A stretch of 64,000 bases of DNA, taken from assembly GCA_016278265.1 (NCBI GenBank), contig JADQCE010000003.1, positions 372,001 through 436,000 of the forward strand, read 5' to 3'. The stretch is from Halothiobacillus sp. Lineage in GTDB: Bacteria > Pseudomonadota > Gammaproteobacteria > Halothiobacillales > Halothiobacillaceae. Made by a program: the position numbers and the translations under genes. Every line of letters starts with the position of its first letter. Within the stretch, counting starts at the first letter, position 1. The notes beneath the pieces are model-generated. The model did not search any database, was not told the DNA's origin, and saw nothing but the letters and a program-made list of their open reading frames with translations. This document shows, one piece after another, positions 44,752 to 52,038 of this stretch.

Positions 44752-46431
44752 ATGAGTGAGTTGCACGTAAGACAAATTAAAGCCGCATTGGCGCGAAACT
44801 TCAATGGCCTGGTGGACATGAGTGACTATGCGTCAAAGTCTGCCGATGATCGCGAAAAAGCTTTTCTGTCTCGGGCCCAAGCAGCCTTTGTGTTGACATA
44901 TTTGACAGGTGACTCCCCAGAAGAGCTTGCGCTGTCAATTACGGATGGTGGACAAGATAATGGACTTGACGCGGTTTATTATCACTCGTCTGAGCGAGTG
45001 ATCTATCTGGTCCAAAGTAAATGGCGTTCCGATGGTTCGGGAAGCATCTCGCGAGGAGAGGTCCAGAAGTTTATACAAGGGTTCCGTGATCTTATTAATG
45101 CGCGCTGGGATCGTTTTAACGACACAATACAAGCTAGAGCTACAGCTCTTGAGAGTGCGCTCAATGACGCTTCGATCAGAATCGTGCTCGTCGTCGTGTA
45201 TACGGGGCAGCAGCCATTAGGAGAGGAGGTTCAGCAGGATGTTGATGACACTCTCCGAGAAGTGAATGATACGGCTGAGCTTGTTTCATTTCAGGCGCTT
45301 CGGCAGACAGACATTTATTCCGCAGTATCCCAAGGTATCGAGGGTGCCCCGGTTGATCTTGATGTGGCTCTTTATGATTGGGGTCAGGTCCGGGAGCCTT
45401 ATACAGCTTTTTATGGGCAGGTCGCGGCAAGTGATGTTGCTCATTGGTATACAGCGCATCAGGGGCATCTTTTCGCTCCGAACATCAGGATGTTCCTTGG
45501 TCCCACAGACGTGAACGCTAGTATCGTTGATACATTAAGTGAGTCGCCCCAAGATTTTTGGTATTTTAATAACGGGATAACAGCACTTTGTCGATCGGTT
45601 TCCAAGAAGCCAATAGGCGGATCCTCCAAGGAGACTGGTATTTTTGAATGTCATGATCTCCGTGTCGTTAACGGTGCGCAGACGGTAGGTGCGATAGCTA
45701 ATGCATTCGAAAGGAACTCTGACGCAGTGTCTGGGGCGAGGGTTAGTATTCGAATAGTTTCACTGGAATCTTGCCCGCCGGGATTTGATCGACTGATAAC
45801 TCGGTACAATAATACGCAAAACCGAATTGACCGGCGTGATTTCGTTGCATTGGATCCGCAGCAGGAGCGTTTGCGGGGGGAGCTCCAGTTAGAAGGGGTT
45901 CAGTACGTTTATAAATCGGGTGACGCAGTTGGCTCGGCATCGAATGGCTTTGATTTGGCTGAGGCAACAGTTGCCCGCGCCTGTCGTCATTCCGGAATTA
46001 GTACAGCCGTTCAGGCAAAACGAGAAATCGGTCGGCTCTGGGAGAACCTGAACGAAGCGCCGTACAGGGTGCTTTTTAATCCTTCGGTTAATGGGCCTGA
46101 ATTATGGCGGCAAGTTCTGATCATTCGGATTGTTGAGGAAGTGTTGGCGGTTCATCGTAAAGATGGAGAAGGCCGGCACCGGCTTTTGGCTGTTCACGGA
46201 AATCGCGTCATAGAGCATTTGGTGATGCAGTGTTTGGCGACGAATATCACGGATGGTCATGGTGAGCTAGACTCTGACGAAGTTTCTGAGGTCAAAAGGT
46301 TGGCGAATAGCGTTTTTTTAGAAACGCTTGAAATTGTTAACCGCCTTTATCCTGAGGCGTACCTTGGTAGTCTCTTTAAGAACGCTTCCAAGTGTAGGCG
46401 GCTTGGAGAAGAGTTTTTGTGTCCGGAATAG
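44752..46431 (+). CDS. AIPR-family protein with PD-(D/E)XK-like N-terminus (probable phage defence)
   Basis: 559 residues from ATG 44752, nine bases after AAGGA; TTG 44743 is too close to that site. Residues ~60-91 contain DGGQDNGLDAVYYHSSERVIYLVQSKW: Asp73 and the Gln88-Ser-Lys90 triad suit a restriction-endonuclease-like active site. Residues ~235-330 have the AIPR (abortive infection phage resistance) hallmarks: NIRMFLGPTDVNASIVDTL, FWYFNNGITALC and LRVVNGAQTVGAI. Together this looks like a single-protein nuclease-type defence gene. Base composition is far more AT-rich than the neighbours, a sign of horizontal transfer. It stands alone: no methylase or other known defence partner is adjacent. 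Confidence 0.82.
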   Translation: MSELHVRQIKAALARNFNGLVDMSDYASKSADDREKAFLSRAQAAFVLTYLTGDSPEELALSITDGGQDNGLDAVYYHSSERVIYLVQSKWRSDGSGSISRGEVQKFIQGFRDLINARWDRFNDTIQARATALESALNDASIRIVLVVVYTGQQPLGEEVQQDVDDTLREVNDTAELVSFQALRQTDIYSAVSQGIEGAPVDLDVALYDWGQVREPYTAFYGQVAASDVAHWYTAHQGHLFAPNIRMFLGPTDVNASIVDTLSESPQDFWYFNNGITALCRSVSKKPIGGSSKETGIFECHDLRVVNGAQTVGAIANAFERNSDAVSGARVSIRIVSLESCPPGFDRLITRYNNTQNRIDRRDFVALDPQQERLRGELQLEGVQYVYKSGDAVGSASNGFDLAEATVARACRHSGISTAVQAKREIGRLWENLNEAPYRVLFNPSVNGPELWRQVLIIRIVEEVLAVHRKDGEGRHRLLAVHGNRVIEHLVMQCLATNITDGHGELDSDEVSEVKRLANSVFLETLEIVNRLYPEAYLGSLFKNASKCRRLGEEFLCPE

Positions 46432-46444
46432 TTAGGGTGTTTGT

Positions 46445-46963
46445 GTGATTAGAATCTACGCTGTTGCAATTGCGTTATTTTTGGGTGGGTGCGCCTCTGC
46501 GCCGACTGATCAGGATGGTGAATCGTCTGGAGCGATTTTGATCAATTTTTCTGGTGCTAATGACGAGGGTGGCAAGGGTGCCATTCCGACAAAAATGCAA
46601 CAGATGGTGCCATTGCAGGAATGGCATGGTGATGTGAATTTAGATTTTCCTTTGACCCGCGCGGTTAAGTGTGAGGCTAAAGAGGGCAAATGCGAGCAAG
46701 CCGTGGTGAGCGCAAGCCTTGAGTTCAAATATTCTTTGACGGGACCTAAAAAAGTCTGCTTGTCTGGCAGCTTGATGTCTCAAATGGGGCGCTCTCTTTC
46801 GGTAGAAGGGAAAAACTTCAATCAGGTGCGGAGTGTCTCGGCTTCAGTTCCTTTAATTGATGACGTTACAAAGCGAAGTCCGATAGACGTCTGCCTAAAA
46901 CAGGGAGAGTCGCACGCTATTGGAGGGCTGGGCGGTGTGACGGTGACGGTCACGAATATGTGA
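46445..46963 (+). CDS. Small lipoprotein of unknown function
   Basis: 172 residues from GTG 46445, 13 bases after the AIPR gene. The lipobox LFLGGC puts the lipidated Cys at position 16; Ala/Ser at the next positions favours outer-membrane sorting. The mature part is soluble and beta-rich, with Cys residues in VKCEAKEGKCEQ, KVCLSG and DVCLKQG that could form disulfides. It shares the low G+C of the AIPR gene and lies in the same direction, so both may have arrived together. I do not recognise the family. Confidence 0.7.
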   Translation: MIRIYAVAIALFLGGCASAPTDQDGESSGAILINFSGANDEGGKGAIPTKMQQMVPLQEWHGDVNLDFPLTRAVKCEAKEGKCEQAVVSASLEFKYSLTGPKKVCLSGSLMSQMGRSLSVEGKNFNQVRSVSASVPLIDDVTKRSPIDVCLKQGESHAIGGLGGVTVTVTNM

Positions 46964-47189
46964 CTCGTCAGGGTGCGCCCTTGAGGCGCCTGCGCCGCCT
47001 AGGTGCAGACGGTCGCAGCCTAGGCGGGCGTCCACGCGGAAATAACCGAACTACTCAATGACGGGGTCGGACCTAGTCAAGCACTTGATATAACGTCTTT
47101 TCCCCTCTTCTGAGGGGCTTTTCATGTCATAGATCGTCATTTTTGCCGTGAAAACGGCTTCCGTAAAAGTTTGTTCTTGGGCCCCATCT
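46964..47189. other. AT-rich intergenic end of the acquired island
   Basis: This non-coding stretch holds a 9-bp inverted repeat (CCGCCTAGG at 46995, CCTAGGCGG at 47019) and then a terminator. No gene is seen. G+C rises sharply beyond it, where the composite repeat begins. Confidence 0.5.
47102..47122 (+). terminator. Terminator after the AIPR/lipoprotein pair
   Basis: CCCCTC, loop TTCT, GAGGGG followed by CTTTTC. It is 138 bases after the lipoprotein stop and probably ends that transcript. Confidence 0.65.
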
Positions 47190-47895
47190 CGAAGCGTGGT
47201 GGATCGGTTTCACGCGCTCGTTGCGTGACGTGGCATCGCTTCGGCTCCGTGCCTAGCGCGCGAGTCGGTTTTCTTGCTTGTCCAAGAAAACCGACGAAAA
47301 GAAGGACACCCCGACGCCTTGGCCCTGCGGGCCTGATCGCTGCGCGATCAGCCTCGCGAACGGGGAAGCGCGGACGGGTCGGTTCGACGCGACGTCGTGT
47401 CGCGGCGAACCTCGGGCCGCCGTCCATGGCGGCCCGACCCTGCAATTCCCCGTCCGCGAGGCAAGGCGTAAGGGGACTTGCCCTTCGATTCCGACTGTTG
47501 CGAGCGTTCAAGGGATGCAATTTTCTTGGAGTTCTGGCCGAAGAAAGATCGGAGCGGCAATACCGCACGGCGTGGTAACGGAGGGGGTGCCCCTTGACGG
47601 CTTGCCTCACGGCCGGCGGGTGGCCGGGGTCGGAGCGACATGGACGTCGCTCCGAGGCTCAGCGCGACACGACGTCGCGTCGAGCCGGCCCCGAGACATT
47701 TGCCGGCCGTGAGGCTTCGAGGTCGGACACTGTCCGGCCTCGAAGGCCCGAAGGGCCAAGCCGTGGGGTGTCGTTCTTTTCGCCTCTTTTCTTGGACAAG
47801 CAAGAAAAGGGGCTCGCGCGCCGGGCAGGGCGATGTCTATTGATCGCCGCGCGCAACAGGCGTGCGAAACGATCCTCCAGCGTATATTCGAGTGA
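47190..47895. repeat. Composite inverted-repeat element, copy A (full, ~0.7 kb)
   Basis: Two long imperfect arms face each other. The left arm core (about 47256-47325) reads GCGCGCGAG, then GTCGGTTTTCTTG-CTTGTC-CAAGAAAACCGAC as a 13-bp perfect hairpin, then GAAAAGAAGGACACCCC and CCTTGGCCC. The right arm (about 47745-47822) is its reverse complement with changes that largely keep the hairpin. Between them lie paired segments such as GGGCCGCC/GGCGGCCC and CGGAGCGAC/GTCGCTCCG. It fills nearly the whole gap between the lipoprotein and the TolA-like gene; the open frames inside are shadows of the repeat. Confidence 0.75.
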
Positions 47896-47914
47896 CCGAG
47901 GCAGTCGGCCGAGA

Positions 47915-48568
47915 CTACTGAGGTCTGAAGCTAAAACGGATTTCTTCTTGCCAGATCGAGCTGATAGCAGGCTTGGGCAAAGGCGATGAAGACTCGATAG
48001 CTGATCGGACTGACTCCCGGAAAGCTGTGTCGCCATCGCACTCTTCTATAGTGACGGATTGCACGCTTCCAGTCGGTTCCATTTTTACGGTTGCCAGGCA
48101 ACTCCAACCAGCACGTGCCTCCTCCGGGCGTTTCCAGTTTTCGGTCACTGTCTCGTGGATTGACATAGCCCAATGATGAAGCGCCTCGCGACGCATGCTT
48201 TCGTTTTCAGACACAAGCCCGTGTTCCTGGCTGGCTCGTTCGAAGCCATCCTCGTTTGAATAGCATCGCAGGAAGATTTGCTCCCCAAAGGCTCTTCCGC
48301 CGTTGCCAATTTCTCGCGGTCCTTTGGTGTACGCCTCTAGCACTATTTTCTCGCGTGCTGAGTCACCGACGGCTTCAAGCAGCGCATCTGGTAGAGGGAT
48401 TCTCTTTACGAAGCGATCATTTGCCGTACGTGCCGCGAATGCTCCGAGGGACTTGCACGCCTTGATTGCATTTCTGCGATCTTCAGGGGTGGCAGCAGTG
48501 ACTGACGTGGCATATGCGGCGAGCAGGCAGGCTGCGATGGTGGAGGTCACCGACTTAAAAGTCGTCAT
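47915..48568 (-). CDS. Periplasmic protein with TonB/TolA-like C-terminal domain
   Basis: 217 residues. A signal peptide (SVTSTIAACLLAAYATSVTA) is followed by a helical region of about 100 residues with two Cys. The final ~80 residues (VTENWKRPEEARAGWSCLATVKMEPTGSVQSVTIEECDGDTAFRESVRSAIESSSPLP) match the TolA/TonB C-terminal fold, in which the WxRP, GxVxSVxI and AFxxSVxxAI patterns are typical. There is no membrane-anchored proline- or alanine-rich spacer, so it is not a complete TolA. Function unknown. Repeat copy A's right arm lies at its 3' side. Confidence 0.72.
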   Translation of the reverse strand: MTTFKSVTSTIAACLLAAYATSVTAATPEDRRNAIKACKSLGAFAARTANDRFVKRIPLPDALLEAVGDSAREKIVLEAYTKGPREIGNGGRAFGEQIFLRCYSNEDGFERASQEHGLVSENESMRREALHHWAMSIHETVTENWKRPEEARAGWSCLATVKMEPTGSVQSVTIEECDGDTAFRESVRSAIESSSPLPKPAISSIWQEEIRFSFRPQ

Positions 48569-48706
48569 GGAAGTGCTTCCGTTGCGTGGTCATGGAACAA
48601 GCGGTCAGGGTACTTTCCGTCGATTGTTGTCGGTTGTCCAGCAACCGTCTGAGCTGGCTTCTACCGTGTGCCAGAACAGTGACTCACACTATCCGGTATG
48701 GGCGTG

Positions 48707-48915
48707 AGTCTTCGAGGACGGACACTGTCCGGCCTCGAAGGCCCGAAGGCCCGAAGGGCCAAGCCGTGGGGTGTCTTTCTTTTCGCCCCCATGCTCATCA
48801 CTTGGCTTGGACAAGCAAGAAAAGGGGCTCGCACGCCGGGCAGGGCGGTCGCTATTGTCCGCTCCCCGCAACAGGCGTGCGAAACGAGTCTCCAATGTGT
48901 ATTCGGGTGGTCTGT
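48707..48915. repeat. Composite element half copy B
   Basis: It matches the right arm of copy A: GGACACTGTCCGGCCTCGAAGG, GGGCCAAGCCGTGGGGTGTC, CTTTTCG, CTTGGACAAGCAAGAAAAGGGGCTCGC, then GCAACAGGCGTGCGAAACGA. Before the hairpin it has CCCATGCTCATCACTTGG instead of the CCTCTTTT arm of copy A. It lies in the 451-base gap 3' of mscS and in the 5' region of the TolA-like gene; the rest of that gap shows no gene. Confidence 0.75.
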
Positions 48916-48935
48916 GTAGTCGGCCCAGGGTCGAC

Positions 48936-48953
48936 GTTGGGCTGAAGCCCAAC
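48936..48953. repeat. GTTGGGCTGAAGCCCAAC hairpin
   Basis: An 18-base palindrome with the same GTYGGRCTGAAGYCCRAC plan as the unit at 37089 and 50500, followed by CCACAGG as the others are by CTAC. It is 21 bases after half copy B and 67 bases before the mscS stop. Confidence 0.7.
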
Positions 48954-49019
48954 CCACAGGGTGGCTTGTGTCAGTCAAGGTCGGCTCGCCCCCTCAACAA
49001 CTCGCATACCCGGCGGGGC

Positions 49020-50081
49020 TCAGGACGGTTCCTGGTCGTCCACCAGCCGGGCCCTCACGCGAGGCAACTGGGCCGGGTAGTTTTCCTGAATGAAGGTCAC
49101 AAGCCCTTCACGAATGGCGCACCGAAGGTCCCAGTTCCGGGAGGAGTCCGGTGCGCTCATCAAAAAACGAACCTGCAAGGCCTGGTCGCTGGCATCGGTT
49201 ACCTGCACCGTGGCAAGTTTTCCGTCCCAGATAGTCGAATGGGAAAGCAGGCGGTTGAATTCCTGTCGAAGCGGTTCTATCGGCATGGTGTAATCCACCC
49301 AGATGAACACCGTTCCCAGCAGCTCAGAACTGTGTCTGGACCAGTTCTGGAACGGGTTGTCGATAAACCACTGCAACGGAATAACCAGGCGCCGTAAATC
49401 CCAGATTCTGACCACCACGTAAGTGGCGGTCACCTCTTCCACCCAGCACCACTCTCCCTCTACGTTAAGTACATCGTCGATGCGAAAAGGCTGTGTGAGA
49501 GCAATCTGCATCCCGGCCAGCAAGTTGCTGAGCACCGGGCGGGCCGCAAAACCCAGAATCAAACCGCCCACACCGGCGGACGCCAGCAGACTGGCTCCCA
49601 TATGCTTAACGGACTGAAAGGTCATCAGGGCCGCGCCCAAACCGATGATCACGATCAGGATCCTCAGCGCCCGTACAAGAAACCTGGTTTGGGTCTCAAC
49701 TTTGCGTGCTCGCTTCCACTCGCCTTCAAGCACCGGGTTCAGCGCGACAATGACCTCGCCAATCGCAGACGTCAGTCGCACCGAGGCCCAGGTAATCGCA
49801 AGCACCAGCAATAACGAGGTGGTTTGCTGGATGCCTGTTATGAAGGGCAGATCAGGTGGCGCCGAGGCGAGCGTCCCCGCTAACGCCAGCAGGGAGAATA
49901 CCGCCCCCAGGGCCCCGGCCGCGGCGTCGACAAAGAGTCGAAATACAGCCCGTGATTCAGAGAAATGACGGAAAACCGCCAGGGCGGCGCGGTAAATGGC
50001 ATAGGTGACCACCACCGAAAGAATGGCCGAGATCCCGGGCCACAACCACGCTTTTAAACCGGCTTCCAACGCGTCCAGCAT
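49020..50081 (-). CDS. MscS-family mechanosensitive ion channel
   Basis: 353 residues from ATG 50081 (GGGGGATTG precedes). Three to four N-terminal membrane segments lead to the MscS core: LLASAGVGGLILGFAARPVLSNLLAGMQIALTQPFRIDDVLNVEGEWCWVEEVTATYVVVRIWDLRRLVIPLQWFIDNPFQNWSR. The pore helix is Gly/Ala-rich as in MscS. The gene opens under membrane tension to release solutes after hypo-osmotic shock, which suits a host that accumulates sucrose. It is flanked by directly repeated half-elements B and C. Confidence 0.9.
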   Translation of the reverse strand: MLDALEAGLKAWLWPGISAILSVVVTYAIYRAALAVFRHFSESRAVFRLFVDAAAGALGAVFSLLALAGTLASAPPDLPFITGIQQTTSLLLVLAITWASVRLTSAIGEVIVALNPVLEGEWKRARKVETQTRFLVRALRILIVIIGLGAALMTFQSVKHMGASLLASAGVGGLILGFAARPVLSNLLAGMQIALTQPFRIDDVLNVEGEWCWVEEVTATYVVVRIWDLRRLVIPLQWFIDNPFQNWSRHSSELLGTVFIWVDYTMPIEPLRQEFNRLLSHSTIWDGKLATVQVTDASDQALQVRFLMSAPDSSRNWDLRCAIREGLVTFIQENYPAQLPRVRARLVDDQEPS

Positions 50082-50247
50082 CAATCCCCCGCGAGCACGC
50101 TATTTTACGAATCACAAGAACAGCGAAAAAAGTGACTTGCCCGCTTTCGGGGAAGATCGCACCAGCTTCTATCCAGCAGGGAGGGTAGTCATGATGGAGG
50201 AGTTGCAGGATCTGGTTCAAGATTGCTGGAAGCCGAGTCTTGCCGTG

Positions 50248-50470
50248 ATACGGCGTCGTGTCGGGCCGGCGGTCGTGATGCATCGAGGTCGGACGTCGTC
50301 CGGCCTCGAAGGGCCGAAGGGCCAAGCCGTGGGGTGTCTTTCTTTTCGGCCCCATGTTCATCACTTGGCTTGGACAAGCAAGAAAAGGGGCTCGCGCGCC
50401 GGGCAGGGCGCTCGATCGTGGCCACGCCACGAAACAGGCGTGCGAAACGATCCACCAGCATCTATCCGAG
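50248..50470. repeat. Composite element half copy C
   Basis: Same orientation and subtype as copy B: GTCGTCCGGCCTCGAAGGGC, GGGCCAAGCCGTGGGGTGTC, CCCATGTTCATCACTTGG, CTTGGACAAGCAAGAAAAGGGG, then GAAACAGGCGTGCGAAACGATCC. It sits in the 468-base gap between the mscS start and the 3' end of the GGDEF gene. The remainder of the gap holds the next hairpin and the mscS promoter region. Confidence 0.75.
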
Positions 50471-50499
50471 AGATTTGAGGTAGCCAGCCGGTGGCCGGC

Positions 50500-50521
50500 G
50501 TCGGACTGAAGTCCGACCTAC
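50500..50521. repeat. GTCGGACTGAAGTCCGAC hairpin, single copy
   Basis: Identical to the unit at 37089-37110 including the trailing CTAC. It lies 30 bases after half copy C, the same arrangement as the variant after copy B. Confidence 0.85.
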
Positions 50522-50549
50522 AGTTGGTGGCAGTCGTGGGGAAAGGGAG

Positions 50550-51206
50550 TCAGCCCCCTTTTCTCTTGGTGACCAACCGGACGACCGGTTCCCCCCAGTC
50601 CGCCTGTGCCGCCCGGCTCTCGTCGAGCGCCTCGTATGCACGCCGGACCACGGCATTGGGAGTCTCGTCCTCGACGCGGAAGGCATCCACGCCCACGCTG
50701 ACATCAAATGTCGTTGATGCCTCGGCGTCTTCGACCAGGAAGTAGGCGGCCGCCAGGCGCAGCTTGTCCGCGACCGCCGAGGCGCCGTTTACCGAGGTGT
50801 CGGGCAGGATCACGGCAAACTCGTGGTCGGCGATGCGAAACGACATGTCCATGCCACGCAGCGTCTCGCGCAGGCAATCGCTGAAGGCGCGCAGGACACG
50901 GTCTTCGGCCGAGGGGGCTTGGTGGTTAATGAACTGGACGATGTCGAGCAGGATCAGGCTCACCGGCAGGTCGTTGCGCTGATGTTGACTGAACAGGGTG
51001 TCCAGTTGGCGCACGAAGTCACGGCGATTGCCCAGGCCGGTCAGATCATCGATCAGCGCCCGCCCACGGTCGTGAGCCAGGCCGAGTTCCGCGGCCATGG
51101 AGCGCAGGCGCTCGATCAAGCCCTCTCGATCAAGCGAGTCGATATCCGCCAGCCAGTGCGCGGACGGTTTGCTGGAAGGGTGCTGACTCACGGAAAACTC
51201 CTTCAT
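50550..51206 (-). CDS. GGDEF-domain protein with degenerate active site
   Basis: 218 residues from ATG 51206; the frame extends upstream without family similarity. After a helical segment, LIDDLTGLGNRRDFVRQLDTLF opens a GGDEF domain and SLILLDIVQFINHQ follows. The signature loop reads RIADHEFAVILPDT, so GG(D/E)EF is replaced by ADHEF. The metal-binding Asp of motif I is kept (LLDI), but cyclase activity is doubtful; it may bind c-di-GMP or GTP as a sensor. The 345 bases upstream, shared with the divergent DUF4282 gene, show no other gene. Confidence 0.8.
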   Translation of the reverse strand: MKEFSVSQHPSSKPSAHWLADIDSLDREGLIERLRSMAAELGLAHDRGRALIDDLTGLGNRRDFVRQLDTLFSQHQRNDLPVSLILLDIVQFINHQAPSAEDRVLRAFSDCLRETLRGMDMSFRIADHEFAVILPDTSVNGASAVADKLRLAAAYFLVEDAEASTTFDVSVGVDAFRVEDETPNAVVRRAYEALDESRAAQADWGEPVVRLVTKRKGG

Positions 51207-51551
51207 GACGAAGCGCCGACCACGCGGCACGGCACGCATTGTGACAATGGCAGCAAGCCCAAGACAGGATCGGGTGGTGAAGTCTCGGATAACGGGGCCA
51301 GAACCCTGTCCGTCAGGCCTCAATCCGGGCAACCCTGCCTGTGGTAGGCTCGCCTGGAAGCCAATTCGACAGGAAGTCGAGACGCTTGGAAGGGAATCTG
51401 TTGTTTTCCGACTTCCTCCCTGGCCGGCGTTCCCATGCCGGTCATTCAAAACGGCTGACGCACTGTGGTCTGCAGAGCGCGGCGCCGTCTCCCGTCTTGA
51501 CTGTCCTTCGTGCTTCAAAAAAAACCAAGAACCTAAAAAGGACCAAGAGCA

Positions 51552-51803
51552 ATGAAAGACCTTCTTTTCTTCGACAAGATGCTGACGCCAAAGTTTATTA
51601 CCGTCATCTACTGGCTACTGCTGGTCGGTGTGGTGATCGGCGGTATTGGCATCATGTTCGCCGGTTACGGCTTCTCGTTCGCTGCGTTCTTCTCGGGGCT
51701 GATGACCATCGTCTTCGGCGCGATCCTGGCGCGTATCTGGTGTGAGCTGATGATCGTGCTGTTCAAGATGAACGAGGCGCTGCAGGAGATTCGCCACAAG
51801 TAA
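51552..51803 (+). CDS. DUF4282 small membrane protein
   Basis: 83 residues. It starts MKDLLFFDKMLTPKFITVIYWLLLVGVVIGGIGIMF, the usual DUF4282 opening, followed by a second membrane segment and RIWCELMIVLFKMNEALQEIRHK. Function of the family is unknown. AAAAGGACC precedes the ATG and a strong terminator follows, so it is a single-gene transcript. Confidence 0.85.
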   Translation: MKDLLFFDKMLTPKFITVIYWLLLVGVVIGGIGIMFAGYGFSFAAFFSGLMTIVFGAILARIWCELMIVLFKMNEALQEIRHK

Positions 51804-51843
51804 ATGCCGTTACCGGCCCCGGTTCCCCCCGGGGTCGCTAACC

Positions 51844-51884
51844 AAAGTCGCAGGCAGACCGATATGGTCGCTGCGGCTTTTTTC
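51844..51884 (+). terminator. Terminator after the DUF4282 gene
   Basis: AAAGTCGCAG pairs with CTGCGGCTTT (one G-U), with an inner GACC/GGTC stem, and runs into TTTTTTCG. Confidence 0.85.
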
Positions 51885-52038
51885 GTTCCTAGACCGTTCA
51901 TCCGGTTGGCCCAGCCGCGGTCCACTACAATCCATCCAGGATCAGCAGGCCGGAGATCGGCGACTTGTGGTTGACGGGGCGTTGGCCATGTCGCCGTCGT
52001 CCCGTCTGTGCTGCCATGTCCATCGACGCGTGAAATAG

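Noticed and set aside
47171-48036. Short ORFs in the composite repeats (LDKQEKGLARRAG-type peptides)
   Set aside because: They recur in every copy in step with the DNA palindrome, appear in several frames and on both strands, and lack consistent ribosome-binding sites.
48936-50521. Integron attC sites 3' of minus-strand genes (GTTGGGC and GCCCAAC resemble R' and R'' core boxes)
   Set aside because: The order is GTTRRRY then RYYYAAC with only four bases between, the opposite of an attC layout, and no integrase or long variable palindrome is present. The cassette-like arrangement is kept only as a recombination hypothesis.
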